Shown here: positions 36,461 to 48,512 of the stretch, in pieces
How positions within the stretch are numbered: the stretch's first letter is position 1
Layout: every line of letters starts with the position of its first letter
Origin: Limnephilus marmoratus
Taxonomy: Eukaryota; Arthropoda; Insecta; Trichoptera; Limnephilidae
DNA: 64,000 nucleotides
Assembly: GCA_917880885.1 (NCBI GenBank)
Contig: OU862909.1
Coordinates: 34,470,405 to 34,534,404, forward strand
Reading direction: 5' to 3'
Notes under the pieces: generated by a model
What the model was told of the DNA's origin: nothing
Database searches by the model: none
Seen by the model: only the letters and a program-made list of their open reading frames with translations
Made by a program: the position numbers and the translations under genes

Positions 36461-39400
36461 TCAACCATCGCTGAGGGAGGGCGTGACCCAACCGTATTTC
36501 TCATGCGTTTTGACCAACGATCTGAAGGACTCCTCGGCAGTTCTTTTACTAAAGTCTTTGGCTCCCTTGGTTTTTCTGGAGACGCGGCCATGGCCCTTGA
36601 CCAGCGAGGCGGCGAACTGCATGAGCACGGCCTCCACGGTGTAGGCGCTGGCCCAGCCGCGAGGCGTGAGCAGCTCCATGCAGATGGCACCACCCTCCAT
36701 CACGAAGCCCTTCTCTATCCGCGGCTCGATGACCCTCATGAAGGGCGGTGCGAAGGGGAAGTTATCGGGGAAGGCGAGGTGCAGCAGGATGCAGGGGATG
36801 CGCAGCTCGCGCAGGTCACCAGCGAGCTCGCTCTCCGGGTCCACACGGTGAAGTCGCACATGCCACTCAAACAGATTGTCATTAACTAAGTCCACCTGGA
36901 ATGATCGAATACAATCAAGTCAGTAATTGGACAAAGTATCTTGCCGCATTAACGTCACCGGGTGAAAATGGAACTACCTACAGAATACGTAATGTTTTTT
37001 TTTTTTTTACATTAGCTCCACACAGGAGGCTCTGAGGAAAATAATTCCCCTCGGGATGCTGTGTGGAGGGTCTTTTTAGGAAAGAAAGGAGAAGAAATTA
37101 TGGGAAGGAAATGGGTATGAGGGGTTGGTAGGAATCTGGAGGTCAGTGTGTCCAGGAGTGACGGACGTATGAATCTATCCCTCCCACTGCGGTGCAAGGC
37201 GATATTCCAAGAGAGTACAGCTGGAGAAGTCAAAGGGACTCGCTCAACCATTTTCTCTCGATCCAGCCTGCCATGCAGATGGTGAGCAGACACATCCGCT
37301 GCCAAGACCCGGACAAACCTCACTCCACGAACCCGGGCACCTCTGCTAAGTCGCCAAACGTAGCGAACTACTGGGGATGACCCATGGCAGAGGTGTTGGT
37401 TACCCAATAAATGGTTCCCGGGACGGCGGTACTAGTGTGGAGTTATAAGAGAAGAGTTTTTAATATTGTATAGGGAAAAAACAATAGAATTTAATGTTGA
37501 TACATACCATCTCTTCATAGATTTTAAGGCTGCCTATGACACGGTAAATAGAGAAAGACTGTACAGAGCCTTGGATGAATTTAATATCCCAAGAAAACTG
37601 GTAAACTTAGTAAGGCTCACAATGTCTAATGTTGAGTGCCGAGTCAGAATACAACAGGATCTGTCAGACACCCTAAAGACCTTCAATGGACTAAGACAAG
37701 GAGATGCACTTGCCTGCATTTTATTCAATTTAGCGCTGGAAAAGGCCATCCGAAATGCAGGTATACAAACCACAGGCCATATTTTTAACAAGTCTGTTCA
37801 GCTCCTTGCTTATGCTGACGATATAGATATCATCGCACGCTCAGAATATGAACTAAAATCGGCGTTTAAAAGCTTAGCTACGTCGGCAAGGAACATGGGA
37901 TTGGTCATCAACGAGGGGAAGACAAAATATATGCCCGTACATGGACGCCAGAAACCACCAAGTATACAGATAGATAATTATACATTTGAAACTGTCAACG
38001 AGTTTGTATATCTCGGTACTATGGTGACAAATGACAACAATGTATCCAGCGAAATCAAAAGAAGAATAGTAGCTGCAAATTACTACTTTGGGCTACAGAA
38101 GCATATGAAATCTCGCCACCTTACCAGAAGAACTAAAGTCCTGCTTTACAAGACCCTTATACGACCTGTTCTTATGTATGGTTCGGAATGCTGGACAATC
38201 AGTAAGGGTGATGAAGGAGCCCTAGAAAGTTTTGAAAGGAAGGTGCTGCGAAGGATTTACGGCCCAGTCTGTGATAATGGAGAATGGCGTATCAGATACA
38301 ACCAGGAGCTATACGATCTTTACGAGGACCCTAATATCTCCAAGGAAATCAAAACTGGAAGACTCAGGTGGGCTGGACATATCCAGAGAATGAGCGAAGG
38401 AGATATTCCAAAGCGAATTATGGATGGTGCACCTGGGGGTCGGAGAAGAGTTGGAAGACCAAAGCTTCGATGGCTGGATGGAGTGGTGAAGGATGCAAGC
38501 ACCATCGGCATCCGAAACTGGCGCAACGCAGCACAACACCGACAGTCATGGAGGCAGGCTCTGCTGGAGGCCAAGACCCGACCTGGGTTGTAGAGCCACA
38601 GATGATGATGATAGGGATAACTATTACAAAGTGATTAGTTATAAAATGAACATACCGTAAAAATAGGTTCAGCTCTGCTCTGTTGTAGGCGCTGCATCTC
38701 CTTGAACTCTTTCATGAGACGGCGAGTCCTCACCGAGGCGGCGAGCGAGGCCCCCGCGCCAGCTGAGGCCCCGCTGGCCCCCTTCTGCTTCAGGGTGGCC
38801 CCCGCGGGGCTGCCAGGCAGGCTGGCTGGGCCCTCTGCTGGACGAACACCATCTCTGGAAGAAAAAAATGCCATATTTAATGGAAAGGTATTTGAAAAAA
38901 ATTATTTGTTTCCTACATGTATTATGAATATATTTTTATATGTAGTTATGTATCTAAGGGAATGTACACATACTACATGACCCGTTCAGGGGGGGGGGGA
39001 TCTTCAAAATATCACGCTTGGTCACAATGAGCGGTGGGGGGCTTAGGTTTGTAGAAACCGGGGGGGGGGGGGGGGTTAAAAATTGCAAAAAGTGGGTCAC
39101 GTAGTATGGGTACGTTCCCTAACCAATAAATGTATCGAAATAAAAAATATTATTATCTGTGTAGACCTCGTAGACAATAAAAGGTACCTACAACACAAAG
39201 CACTATGCCATCTAAACGATGCAAAACAATGCAAGCTTTTCCATAAATGGGCCTTGAGCCAATTTTATTTGGTTTCTGGGGTCATTATGAATCGCACAGG
39301 GCACGTCTAGATTATACTTGGTCGAAGAATCACACATATTATATACCTATATATACAGGGCTGGGCAAAATACATGCATTGCTGTAATTGAAATACAAAT

Positions 39401-42400
39401 TACAAAATACTTTTACGCATGTATTTAAAATACGAAATACAAAATACTTTCAAGTCGTGTATTTGAAATACAAAATACAAAATACAGTATTTTCACCATT
39501 TTTTAATATAAAATACAAAATACAAATTACAAAATACATTTGGTTTTGGTAGAACCTTTGGTTGAAATAAATTGTCGTAAGTGCCCTTATCTAAGGGTGC
39601 GTTTCCATAGAAGCAAAGCTGAGCAGATTGAAACAGAGACGTGCAAAAATTGACCAATCATATTGCTCAGAAGACACATCTCGTCTCCGCTCCACTTGTA
39701 AAGTTTTGTGGTACAGGACTTAGGTGTTAGATAATAATAATTATTATTATAATAACACTAGCTGGTTCCCGGCATGCGCTGCAATGCCACATTCAAAGAA
39801 ATAATTTTTTTATCCCTGCATGTCCTTTCCCGTGCGTCCCCGTTCCCCTCCCACATCCCATTCCCCTCCTGCGTTCCCCTGCCACCTTCCCCGCCTACCC
39901 TTTCCCCTCTCCAACTCCCCCCCAACCCTCCTCCCGCGTTCCACATATTCAGTCCCAGTACATTCAGTTTCCAAACAACTCGCGTGCCATCTATTACAAT
40001 TTTTTATTATAATTTTCATTTTTCACATGTTACAAATATTAATTTTTGTATATTATAAGAACAAGCAATCAAATCTGGTGCTTAACGTTGGTACCTATTT
40101 AAAATATCTATAATAAAAAAAACCATAGACAATTCTTTTGTTACAAAAAAAAAACAGCTAAATTTAATTTCATGAAACGCGCGAACTGTGAAACGTGCAA
40201 AGTTAAAATAGTCATCAAGTTTTCTGAAATTATCAAATTTTCTGCGTAATTTTCTTAATTTTTGTTTCCGTAAGAACCTTCTACAAAGTATTAGAAAACT
40301 TTTAAAAAGAGGAATGAAATAGGTAGTCGTTTTAAAGTTATGGCATGATCAAGGGAAACAAGAATTCATTTTTATATACATAGATGACATTTGTATAGCG
40401 CAGTTTTGTGTTATTTCACTTCAAGTGCGCTCTACAGTAATTAACTTAAAAATAATCTAGTGTTCAGTCAAATTACTCCTATAGTGCTTGATCTATTACT
40501 ATGATACAAAAATGTACAATACAAAGCAATGATAAGTTTAATATAATTTGATACAAAATGTACAATAACCGTGCTATTATAGCACAAGACAATAATAATA
40601 ACTAGCATGACATAAAAAAAATGTACAGTACATTATAAAGCAATGATAAGAAAACTACAAATAATCATTAGAAAGAGTACTATACCACAGGACAATGGCA
40701 CAATAGTACAGGATTCTAGCACGGGCGTAGCCAGGTTTTAGTTAAATAAAACGACTGAAAGTAAGTGCAAAACTCGTGTCGGGGGGGGGGGGGGGGGGGG
40801 GTATTGTCGGACTTTGTATTTGCTTTGAAAACTTTTATTTTCTGTGTAACTACTTAATTTTTTAATAAAATTAAAGTAATAAATGTGTATAGAAAATAAA
40901 ACTTTTCAAAACAAAATACATAATAAACGTTAGTAGTACGTGTTAAAACATTTTAAGCAGTCAAATTATTCCATTAATCACATTTATGCTGACTGACTGT
41001 AACACTAATCACAATACACTAACACCTGACTGTAACACTAATCCTGATATATGTTTATTTAACACTTGTTGCTAAGTAAAATAATAATTTCAAAGTACGT
41101 ATACACTTACCACTGATTAGAAACGGAAATTAGAAACGGAATTCCAAAAAAAATCAACCGCATTCACCGAAAAAACGGAACTTAAAAGTTAAATTATTTT
41201 ATTTCTTTCAGAGGTCCCCATTTATCGTTTTAGATACATAATATCATTTTGAGATGTCAGTGTTACAAATAACATTCTCCTAACTCTCCTTATTTTAATA
41301 TTATTGATGTTGATATTTTAACTTTTCGGGGGGGGGGGTTTTGAACCCCCAAACCCCCCCCCCCTGGCTACGCCCATGGATTCTAGCATTTTTACTCTAC
41401 CTATTATCTATGTTAATTTATTTTTCATTATCATTATTAAGATCGCTTAATGTATTTGAAAATGTATTTTGAAGCCACGAGTGTTTGAAATACAAATTAC
41501 AAAATACCTCAGCAGCAGGTAATTGAAATACCAATTACAAAATACATTTTAAGGAAGTAATTGAAATACAAATACAAAATACGTATTTGTATTTCAAATA
41601 CGTATTTCAAATACAAGTAATTCAAATACTGCCCAGCCCTGTATATATATATATGTACGGTACAAAGTTACAATAACATGGCAACAGCAAATTACAATAT
41701 TATTAAAACATAAGGGGCCATTCAATTATTACGTAAGACGATTTAGGGGGGGGGGGAGAGGGGTCGACCATGTCTTATTTTTTTCTTACAAGGGAGTGGG
41801 AGGGAGTCTCGATAGTTCTTACTAAGATCACAAAAATGCGCAAAGTTAAAATCATTAGTACCTTTGTAAGTACAAATAAAGATTTCTAAAAATTGTTACT
41901 TACTTTGAAAAATAAACATTAAAACAAACAAAACGTGTATTCATTTTTTCCTTTAGATTATTACGTAATAAATATTAAACAGGGGGGGAGGGGTCTGCCT
42001 ATTCTTATTTTTCTTATAATAGGGGGGGAGGGGGTCAAAAACTAGCAAAATTCGTCTTACATAATAAATGAATGGCCCCTAAATACTTGAACACAAAACG
42101 TACTTTCATAATAGATTACTTATCAATATTATGTATAAATAGATCAATAAGTAGAGTGCCATCTTCTAAATAAATATTATGAATTATTTACAAGCAAGCA
42201 AGCATGTACAACAAATTACACAGAAACAGAAAGGTAACTAGGTAATTAAATATTATTAACTACATACTAATTTATGAATATTTTGTTTCCAATTAACATT
42301 CCTTGTGCATTAATCAGAATTGCATAACATTAATAATTTTATATGGGTGGGTTTGGACAAGTTATGCAGTGTATACAATAATAGCTTGTTTTGGTTTAGA

Positions 42401-45400
42401 GGTCGTCAACTCGCCTGCGGCTATTCGTGATATAATTACGATTGTTTTTCAACAATGCCACCAACTTTGATAAAACGCGTGTCAACTTTAAAATTCTTAG
42501 TATAGATGTATATAATTTCGTGATAGTGAAAGTGTGTGATACATGAGTAAGTAAGATAATGTTGCGTTATTGTATGAATTGAACCGTTTTATTCTAAAAT
42601 CAATTCTTAGGTTTCTTTACGACTTCATAGCGCAAAGTAAAGATCGGTGCATTATGTAAAAGTAGGTGCAAAGCCGGGTCTCAATATTACAAAAAATGTT
42701 TATGCAATTATGAAATATTGCAAAACAAAAAAATGTTGTGGCCCCGACACAATGTTTTTGTTTTGGTCTGATGTTTTGAAAACATTTTGTAGCTGGAATG
42801 CAGAAACATAAATAAACTAAAATATGGAATAATCGACATTAATTATATTACCTACCTGCGTAATATTTTATTTCAAAACTAAATGATTACTAGATATTAT
42901 TACGGAATCAGATGGATGAAAATTATAATTAATTAAAATAAGTAAAAAAATCGCGGAAAAACTTTGATTCACTAAAGCAAAAAAAACTAAGGACTGATTG
43001 TTTCGGAGAATTTGAACAATTCATCAAATTTTATAGTTAATTTTTAAGTTCTGTAATAAAATTGGTTTATTTATGGTGACAGATCTATTTAAGTTCTATT
43101 ACAATTAATTCAGTTTTATGGAGCAACTGGCCCACACTGATAGATATATCCGTAACTCGTAATAACAGAACTTCAATAGGACTTCCACAGAACTCGAAAA
43201 TTAACTTTGAAATTTGATGAATTGGTCAAATTCTCCAAAACAACCAGTCCTAAAAGTTAATTTGCTAAAACAAATTCAGGTAATTGCACTATTCCACCAA
43301 AAAATGTAATGTCAAAAATAAGATAAAATAATTCAAATACTGTAATAATATCTAACAAATAATAACTATAACTTTTACATATACTTAATAAATAGATAAA
43401 AATCTTACGAAGGTCCTTCTTCGGTCATAATAATAATATATCCAGTCAATTATTGAAATTTTAACAGTTCGTAGTTAACCCACTCGTCATTATAGTATTA
43501 TTAGTTTGATTTTAAGTCTTACCTACATGGGGAGATATTAAAAATTGTTAATAATAATAGGCACCCACCGAGATATTTTAAAATTTTGTGAAAAAGAGTT
43601 TTGTCACGATAATAAAAATATTGGCGTTTATTCAATAGGTATGGGTAGTTACCTACTTGAATAAACATAATTTAATTTATATAGAACTAGCTGACCCGGC
43701 CACACGTTGCTGTGGCTAACGAAACACAACGCTATCAACTGACAACGCCATTACCCAACCTTTATAACGAACGCCATCTGTTAATTTGCATACATATCAA
43801 ATCCACACCTCGAGCTTGCCAGCCCGCTCCCTTTATACATTATATATTTCAACCAATTTACACAAAACCTTGACAAGTTATATACTTAAACCTTCCACGT
43901 GAATCACTCTGTTGGTGAAAACCGCATGGAAATTGTGTAAATTGGTTGAAATATATAATATATAAAGGAGCGAGCTGGCAAGCGGGCGGTGTGGATTTGA
44001 TTTGTATGCAAATTAACAGTTGGCGTTGGTTATAAAGGTTGGTAACCAACCAGTAGATGACGTTGCGTTTCGTCAGCCACAGCAACGCGTGGCCGGGTCA
44101 GCTAGTTATAAATAAATAAATCGTAAATATGCATTTTCCTACGGGTAAGAGGTTGGTGAAATACCCACCCCCTCACTACATCCACAATATTAGTAGTGAC
44201 GCCCCCAACCGTAGGTAATGATAGGTTTGTAGGTCTGTATAGCATTACCTTACTATAGGTAGGTACCTACCTACTTCAAATACAATAAAATTGGTATCAT
44301 CGAATTTAAGACAGGTTTATATATCCTTTATCCTATAAATTAGTGAGCTGCAGCGACTTTAAAAAAATCTAATTTATCGTCTACGGAAAAAAAATTAAAT
44401 CTAAAAATGAAGCTTTGAAAATATTGAAGGTAGCCATGTTGGATCTGGAAAAACGAAAAAAAACGAGTGTGCTTTAGACCATACGACTGAAGCAAAATTT
44501 CACTAACTTATATCTCCCTCTCAACTTCCGTTCACCTCGCCCGATCACACTTTTCATAACGCTCTCGTCACGCATTCACCAGCTTACTCCCCAAGTCAAG
44601 CGTGCGTAAAGGCCCGACCGTTCACCTCGTTCGATCACACTTTTCGTAACGCTCTCGTCACGCATTATCCAGCTTACTCCCCAAGTCAAGCGTGCAAAGA
44701 AGTTTTACTTAAAAAAATTCACTACAATAATAGATTGCTGTTATAAGGCTACGAGGCATTTGGATAACGTACCTACACTTTTTCAAGTAGGTTTTGCAGT
44801 TTGTCCAAAAAGATGTGAATGGTAAAAAATGCAGAAAATGCTTTGCAGCGTTTTTCTCCAAAGTTACTGAAGGTGACCAGGTAGGTACTTTAACAGTAAA
44901 AAGAAAAAAAAATTATGTAGTAAGATTTTTATTATTTTTTAAGATAGATGTTGTCCAAGATTCGTCGAAAATGAGGAATATAAACGCCAGAAATATTTCG
45001 AATCTCATGCCTGCAAAATTTTAAAATCGAGCGTCTTTTTGCACAAGGCTAACAAGCGAAAAAGTGGTTTTTATTAATTTTGGCATAATTTTATAAGAAC
45101 GAAAAAAGTCAGAACATGGAAAACCTCAAAAATAGTCTTAGCCATAAAGGGGTATTTAAAAAAAAAAGTTTCTTGCATTACTTCATAGTTAAGTCATGAA
45201 AAAACATTTTTTTTGGTGATTTACGCTTATATTTTTTGTTACGTAAATAATAATTTTATTGTGATTCCAATACATAGAAAAGCTAGTAAAAGCGTCGATT
45301 TATCCGTAGCATATTTTTTGATGTTCATACTGTAAGCCGATTCGTCGTAAAGATTAATCAAAATAGTATCTAAATAGGATTTCACGTTTAACCGCTTTAT

Positions 45401-47098
45401 AGTCCAGTCAACGAATGCTCCAAAAGGAGGTGTAGAGTGCGTGAGCAGGGACCTAAGCGATTCCTTCAGAAACTTGTTTAGGGTGCTTAGGGTGTGAACA
45501 TACTTAAAGTCCTGACGTCTAGGTGGTGAGCTACGGGGGGGGGGGGGGGGGTAGGGGGGGGGGGGGGGGGGGGGGGGAAGGTCCCAATATTCGGGTTTCC
45601 GCTTGTATCTCAAAAACGGTGCGTCGCAGAGGAAAATTTTCTGAGAATAAATAAAAGCTTATAAAATTCTCTACAACTTTTATTCTATATATAATTTTCT
45701 AAATCCCAGCCGAAAAAATCAATTTACCTCACATTTTTCATCAAACATTCCTTCATATAGTTTAAAATATTCATCTCACATAGAAATATGTTTGAAAGAA
45801 GTTGAAAAGAATTTAATTCCCTTTTCGAATATATATACATATGAACATAAATCCCCAACCAGTAAATATTTATAGCAATTTAAAGTTTTTTCGTAAAATG
45901 TCGCCATTTTCAGAAAGCTGTTTTTTATCCTTAGAAAATTTTCCTCTGCAACGCACCGTTTTTGAGATACAAGCGGAAACCCGAAAATTGGGAACTCCCC
46001 CCCCCCCCCCCCCTCCCTACCTCACCACCAAGACGTCAGGACTTTTAGTATGTTCACAGCCTAAGCACCCTAAACAAGTTTATGAAGGAATAGCTTAGGT
46101 TCCTGCTCACGCACTTGCTCACACGCTTCCTTGACCGGACTATTACACATTGCAGTAAAGTATATCGACGAATAAATTAAAACAATTTATTTTTAAATAT
46201 TATGTGATAACACCTATATACTCGCAAACCGAAAAGTAATACGGGTATTAATTATATTATTTGAGCAGTAAAAGTAATACTACGGGTATTAATTAATTGG
46301 CAAAATAAACATAATAAGTACTATGGGTATTTATTAATTAATTGGGTAGTGTATAAAAAGGTTAATTTTCCAGATGTTATATTGTTTTATTATCTTCGCA
46401 AGTATTTTTTTTTATTTGAAAAAAAAAGACGACTTTCTTTACTACAATGGTTCAGAGTCCGGGCTAGGTAGAGGTGAAACCAATAAGCATCAACATTTTT
46501 TACAGCAAAATATAAACAGTGTCCAGTTGTTACACCTAAAATGCGATAAAACAAACAAAAAACAAGAAAAATGTTATAAACTCAAGTAAATAACTTACTC
46601 TACTTTCTTATTTATAACAAATAAATCAAAATACATTTTTAGATTGGAAGATACTCTCGTTTTGCCCCGGTGAAAGACCACCATTCAGAATAATTGAAAC
46701 TTTGCTTGAAATGGCTTAAGCCGTGTTTCGTGGTAAGATCTGAATAGCTAGGTACTTCCTCGTCTTCATTTTCCCCTTCTTTTTCACCTAACCACTAACT
46801 TTACCCAAACAAGCCACAGTCCCACTGACTCCAGACGGTTGTTGGGATTTAGAACTCTTGTACGGTATTCAAAAGGTACCTACTTATTTATATGTAGTGT
46901 TGCATAAATGCATAATATAGCATTGTGTGCATTATGTCATTACCTGTGGTAGCCATGCCTGAGGATGCCGCGCCGCGCGGGGGAGCCGCTGGGCCCCCCT
47001 CCAGCCGCCCCCGACCCTTCTCCCTCCCCGATCTTCTCCGACGAGCGGAACAGCTTCCGGAAAGCTGCCGCGAACTTTTCCTTCGAGCGTGACGTCAT
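36461..47098 (-). CDS. UBE2QL1: Ubiquitin-conjugating enzyme E2 Q-like (UBE2QL1 type)
   Basis: Exons are 47098-46944, 38854-38656 and 36895-36461. The 789 nt give 262 residues and phases match (exon 1 ends AG, exon 2 supplies A for Arg52). It transfers ubiquitin from E1 to substrates or E3s. Residues 1-51 are basic and Gly/Ser-rich (TSRSKEKFAAAFRKLFRSSE). Exon 2 is an Ala/Gly linker followed by a helix (TRRLMKEFKEMQRLQQS). Exon 3 is the UBC fold with FPDNFPFAPPFMRV, catalytic Cys190 in GGAICMELLTPRGW, and the ending YGWVTPSLSDG. The His-Pro-Asn motif usual before the catalytic Cys is absent, as in the UBE2Q family. Intron 1 is about 8 kb and intron 2 1.8 kb, both rich in transposons. An in-frame upstream ATG at 47188 is less likely. 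An insect may have only one such gene, so the symbol is by family. Confidence 0.92.
37010..37432 (-). mobile_element. SINE-like retroposon, copy 4 (longest)
   Basis: On the - strand it runs from GTACCGCCGTCCCGGGAACC to CTGTGTGGAGCTAATG plus an A tail of about 12. It contains TGGGTAACCAACACCTCTGC, the longer middle section and the 3' hairpin, though the inner stem is shortened. It lies in intron 2 of the E2 gene, directly upstream of the LINE fragment. Confidence 0.7.
37465..38620 (+). mobile_element. 5'-truncated LINE in UBE2QL1 intron 2
   Basis: Contains the reverse-transcriptase frame and ends after the stop with CACAGATGATGATGATAG, a short ATG-triplet tail rather than poly(A). A triplet tail is seen in RTE- and CR1-type elements; clade assignment is tentative. 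No target duplication was found. Confidence 0.7.
37466..38593 (+). pseudogene. Truncated non-LTR reverse transcriptase (375-residue open frame)
   Basis: The frame starts inside the palm (DTYHLFIDFKAAYDTVNRE), with the catalytic AYADDIDI near residue 115 and LRQGDALACILFNLALE before it. It ends with the LRWAGHIQRM...GRRRVGRPKLRWLDGV tail. The endonuclease and fingers are missing, so it cannot be an autonomous element, but the remaining frame has no stop, suggesting recent insertion. It is opposite in strand to the host E2 gene. Confidence 0.88.
38958..39119. mobile_element. Small G-rich MITE with TAA duplication
   Basis: The ends GGGAATGTACACATACTAC and GTAGTATGGGTACGTTCCC are inverted and flanked by TAA on both sides. 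Poly-G tracts are inside. Structurally it resembles the TTACGTAA family. It lies in intron 1 of the E2 gene. Confidence 0.75.
39758..40384 (-). mobile_element. Non-autonomous Helitron nested in hAT element B
   Basis: On the - strand the 5' end is TCTATGTATATAAAAATGAA and the 3' end is GGAACCAGCTAG, with A/T flanks. The hairpin GGCAT...ATGCC precedes CTAG. Element A shows the empty site (ATAACACGACATTTG against ATAACA/TGACATTTG here). Confidence 0.85.
40720..41378. mobile_element. Nested hAT-type element (CAYGGGCGTAGCCAGG ends)
   Basis: The ends CACGGGCGTAGCCAGG and CCTGGCTACGCCCATG are flanked by the exact 8-bp duplication GATTCTAG (40712-40719, 41379-41386). G tracts lie near 40781 and 41329. 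Element A has the uninterrupted site (complement of GCTAGAATCC). Confidence 0.9.
41714..42079. mobile_element. TTACGTAA-ended MITE, copy 2
   Basis: The ends GGGGCCATTCAATTATTACG and ATAATAAATGAATGGCCCC are flanked by TAA on both sides. The internal sequence matches 2556-2925 in reverse orientation, including TTGTTACTTACTTTGAAAAA-like blocks. Confidence 0.82.
42080..42987. other. Intron sequence, no recognised feature
   Basis: AT-rich part of intron 1 of the E2 gene. No exon or matched terminal repeats found. Confidence 0.4.
42988..43253. mobile_element. Foldback MITE of the GGAC-TTGTTT family, intact copy
   Basis: The ends TAAGGACTGATTGTTTC and AACAACCAGTCCT are inverted. The arms continue through GAACAATTCATCAAATTT and AAATTTGATGAATTGGTC for about 65 bp. 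It is a relative of 3266-4359. Confidence 0.75.
43688..44107. repeat. Palindrome of two head-to-head RTE-like repeat ends
   Basis: The left CTAGCTGACCCGGCCACACG and right GCGTGGCCGGGTCAGCTAG are inverted. The arms run inward about 180 bp (TTTCAACCAATTTACACAAA / TTGTGTAAATTGGTTGAAAT) to a short spacer near 43900. The same repeat occurs singly at 47857-48006 and 48340-48512. Confidence 0.8.
44460..44705. repeat. Dispersed repeat with GTGTGCTTTAGACC end and internal duplication
   Basis: Inverted relative of 22296-22495. The block GATCACACTTTTC, ACGCTCTCGTCACGCATT, CTTACTCCCCAAGTCAAGCG is present twice in tandem. Confidence 0.75.
44706..45397. other. Repeat-derived intron sequence without a gene
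   Basis: The stretch 45040-45240 (AAAAGTGGTTTTTATT, ATAATTTTATAAGAACG, TTTAGCCATAAA-like) is similar to 48775-48960, so it is a dispersed repeat. No exon was recognised. Confidence 0.4.
45398..46146. repeat. Large foldback element with poly-G/poly-C arms
   Basis: The left arm (about 45398-45650) and right arm (about 45930-46146) are inverted. Shared blocks are AGGGTGCTTAGG, GTCCTGACGTCT, a G/C homopolymer, and CGGGTTTCCGCTTGTATCTC then AAAAACGGTGCGT. The homopolymer makes a spurious polyproline frame. Confidence 0.82.
46640..46870 (+). repeat. SINE body fragment related to 60955-61345
   Basis: TTGGAAGATACTCTCG, GCTTGAAATGGCTT, ATCTGAATAGCTAGGTAC and CTCCAGACGG occur in the same order as in the tRNA-headed copy at 60955-61345. 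The head is missing. Confidence 0.6.
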
Positions 47099-47560
47099 AG
47101 CCGCCAAACTAAACACGCGCGAAACTACAACAACGTCAACAACACAAAACCCGTCAAACCGAACAAGCTTGTTATTAGTTATTATCAACTATCTAACACT
47201 CAGGAAGTTTTCTGTTGCACTCTCACATCACACCGCGGAATAACAGGAGCACTCGCGATTTTATCACTTCTTTACGCAAGTTGACTCGTTTTTACGTGAT
47301 CCGCCAAGCGTGATATTCGCTGCTCGGATTTGCGCTGTTTGCGGTGCGTTCCTCGCTGCGTCTGTCTGCGCACTCGTACTGTCACCGTGTAGTGTGAGCG
47401 CGGTGGACGCCAGCTTTTGGTTTCTAAGCGAAATGCCCCCCTGCGCCGTAGACCAAGTGGGAGAATGCAGACGAGTTCTGAAGACTGGTTCAGCGCGTTG
47501 CACTGCAGTCCGTAGGTCTTCGGCGAGCGCTGCAACTCGGCCTTATACAACTCTGCGAAC
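47099..47560 (-). promoter_or_regulatory. GC-rich promoter / 5' UTR region of the E2 gene
   Basis: Immediately upstream of the proposed start codon, base composition shifts to GC-rich with many CpG pairs (CGTCATAGCCGCC, GCGCTGTTTGCGGTGCG, GCGAGCGCTGCAACTCGG) in an otherwise AT-rich window. There is no obvious TATA box. It could be a broad, housekeeping-type promoter. Confidence 0.5.
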
Positions 47561-47856
47561 AAAGATAATTCACCTCTTTAATTAGATGCTCAAACAGCTT
47601 TTCAAACGCAATAGACAATGTTTGTAAAACAAAAGTGTGTTTGAATATGGAACACTCGCCAAAGTAAGTAAAACAAAAGATGTTAAATTCAGTCGAGAAG
47701 TAGGTACCTACCAATTTGGTATTAGAATAAAACTATCCAAGAACCTTGCAGAGGTATCTACCTACTTTTAATAAATCATATTTTATTTTGTAACTGAATT
47801 TGTTGTATTAACATATTATGGGATAAGAAGTTAACAATATTGACTTATATATGACT

Positions 47857-48006
47857 AGCTGATCCGGCCACGCGTTGCTGTGGCTAATAAAACACAACGT
47901 CATCTATTGGACGGTTATCCAACCTTTATAACCACCGCCGTTTTTGAGTTTATCGCGAAGAGACAGACAGATGCCGCGGAGAACTTTAAATTATAATACG
48001 TAGAGA
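47857..48006 (+). repeat. Short RTE-like SINE, internally deleted
   Basis: It begins CTAGCTGATCCGGCCACGCG and ends GAGTTTATCGCGAAGAGACA then TAATACGTAGAGAT. It is shorter than the relatives at 43688 and 48340. Confidence 0.65.
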
Positions 48007-48339
48007 TGGTGTGAAAGATTATAATAACGTGCATGAAATGCTTGGGGTAACTAACGTATTTAAGTTAATAAGGATTACCTAATACTGTATCCGTCTAAAT
48101 AACTTTTCAATTACCGCAATGTACGTGACCATTTTTTTAGAAGATAGAATGGGTATAGTGAGCTATCCGTAAAAGATAGATATATTATATGCCTTCGCGG
48201 ACTTTTTTGTAGATCTATAAAAGAGGAATATCCCATCATGCATTGTTTTGTTATATCCCAAAAGATTAGGCAGCGTTTTCAATGAAAGCTACCAGGCAGC
48301 TTGACTTTTTCCGACACTTCTAACAATTATCGTTATGTT

Positions 48340-48512
48340 TCAACCAATTTACACAAATCCTTGACAAATTACATACCCAAACCTTCCTCACAAAACACTC
48401 TATCTATTGGTGAAAACCGCATGAAAATCCGTTCAGTAGTTTTCGAGTTTATCGCGAACAGACAGACAGACAGACGACGCGGGGGACTTTAATTTACAAT
48501 ATGTAGAGATAG
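48340..48512 (+). repeat. RTE-like SINE 3' half
   Basis: TTTCAACCAATTTACACAAA to CAGTAGTTTTCGAGTTTATC, a GACA microsatellite and TACAATATGTAGAGAT. The 5' half is absent. Confidence 0.65.

Larger units (their letters stand above)
39356..41641. mobile_element. hAT-type element B (CAGGGCTGGGCA ends), composite
   Basis: Second copy of element A (25474-27334), in opposite orientation. Both ends are CAGGGCTGGGCA and the flanks are TATATATA on each side, a low-complexity 8-bp duplication. It contains a nested Helitron (39758-40384) and another hAT element (40720-41378). It lies in intron 1 of the E2 gene. Confidence 0.88.

Noticed and set aside
36440..36889. 149-residue + strand frame
   Set aside because: Exact antisense of the E2 catalytic exon, with no motif of its own.
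45239..45613. Polyproline protein
   Set aside because: Proline run is a translated G/C homopolymer inside a foldback element; the inverted arm repeats the sequence without preserving the frame.
47264..47585. Overlapping frames of 79-96 residues on both strands
   Set aside because: GC-rich DNA lowers stop frequency; there is no domain and it coincides with the E2 promoter region.
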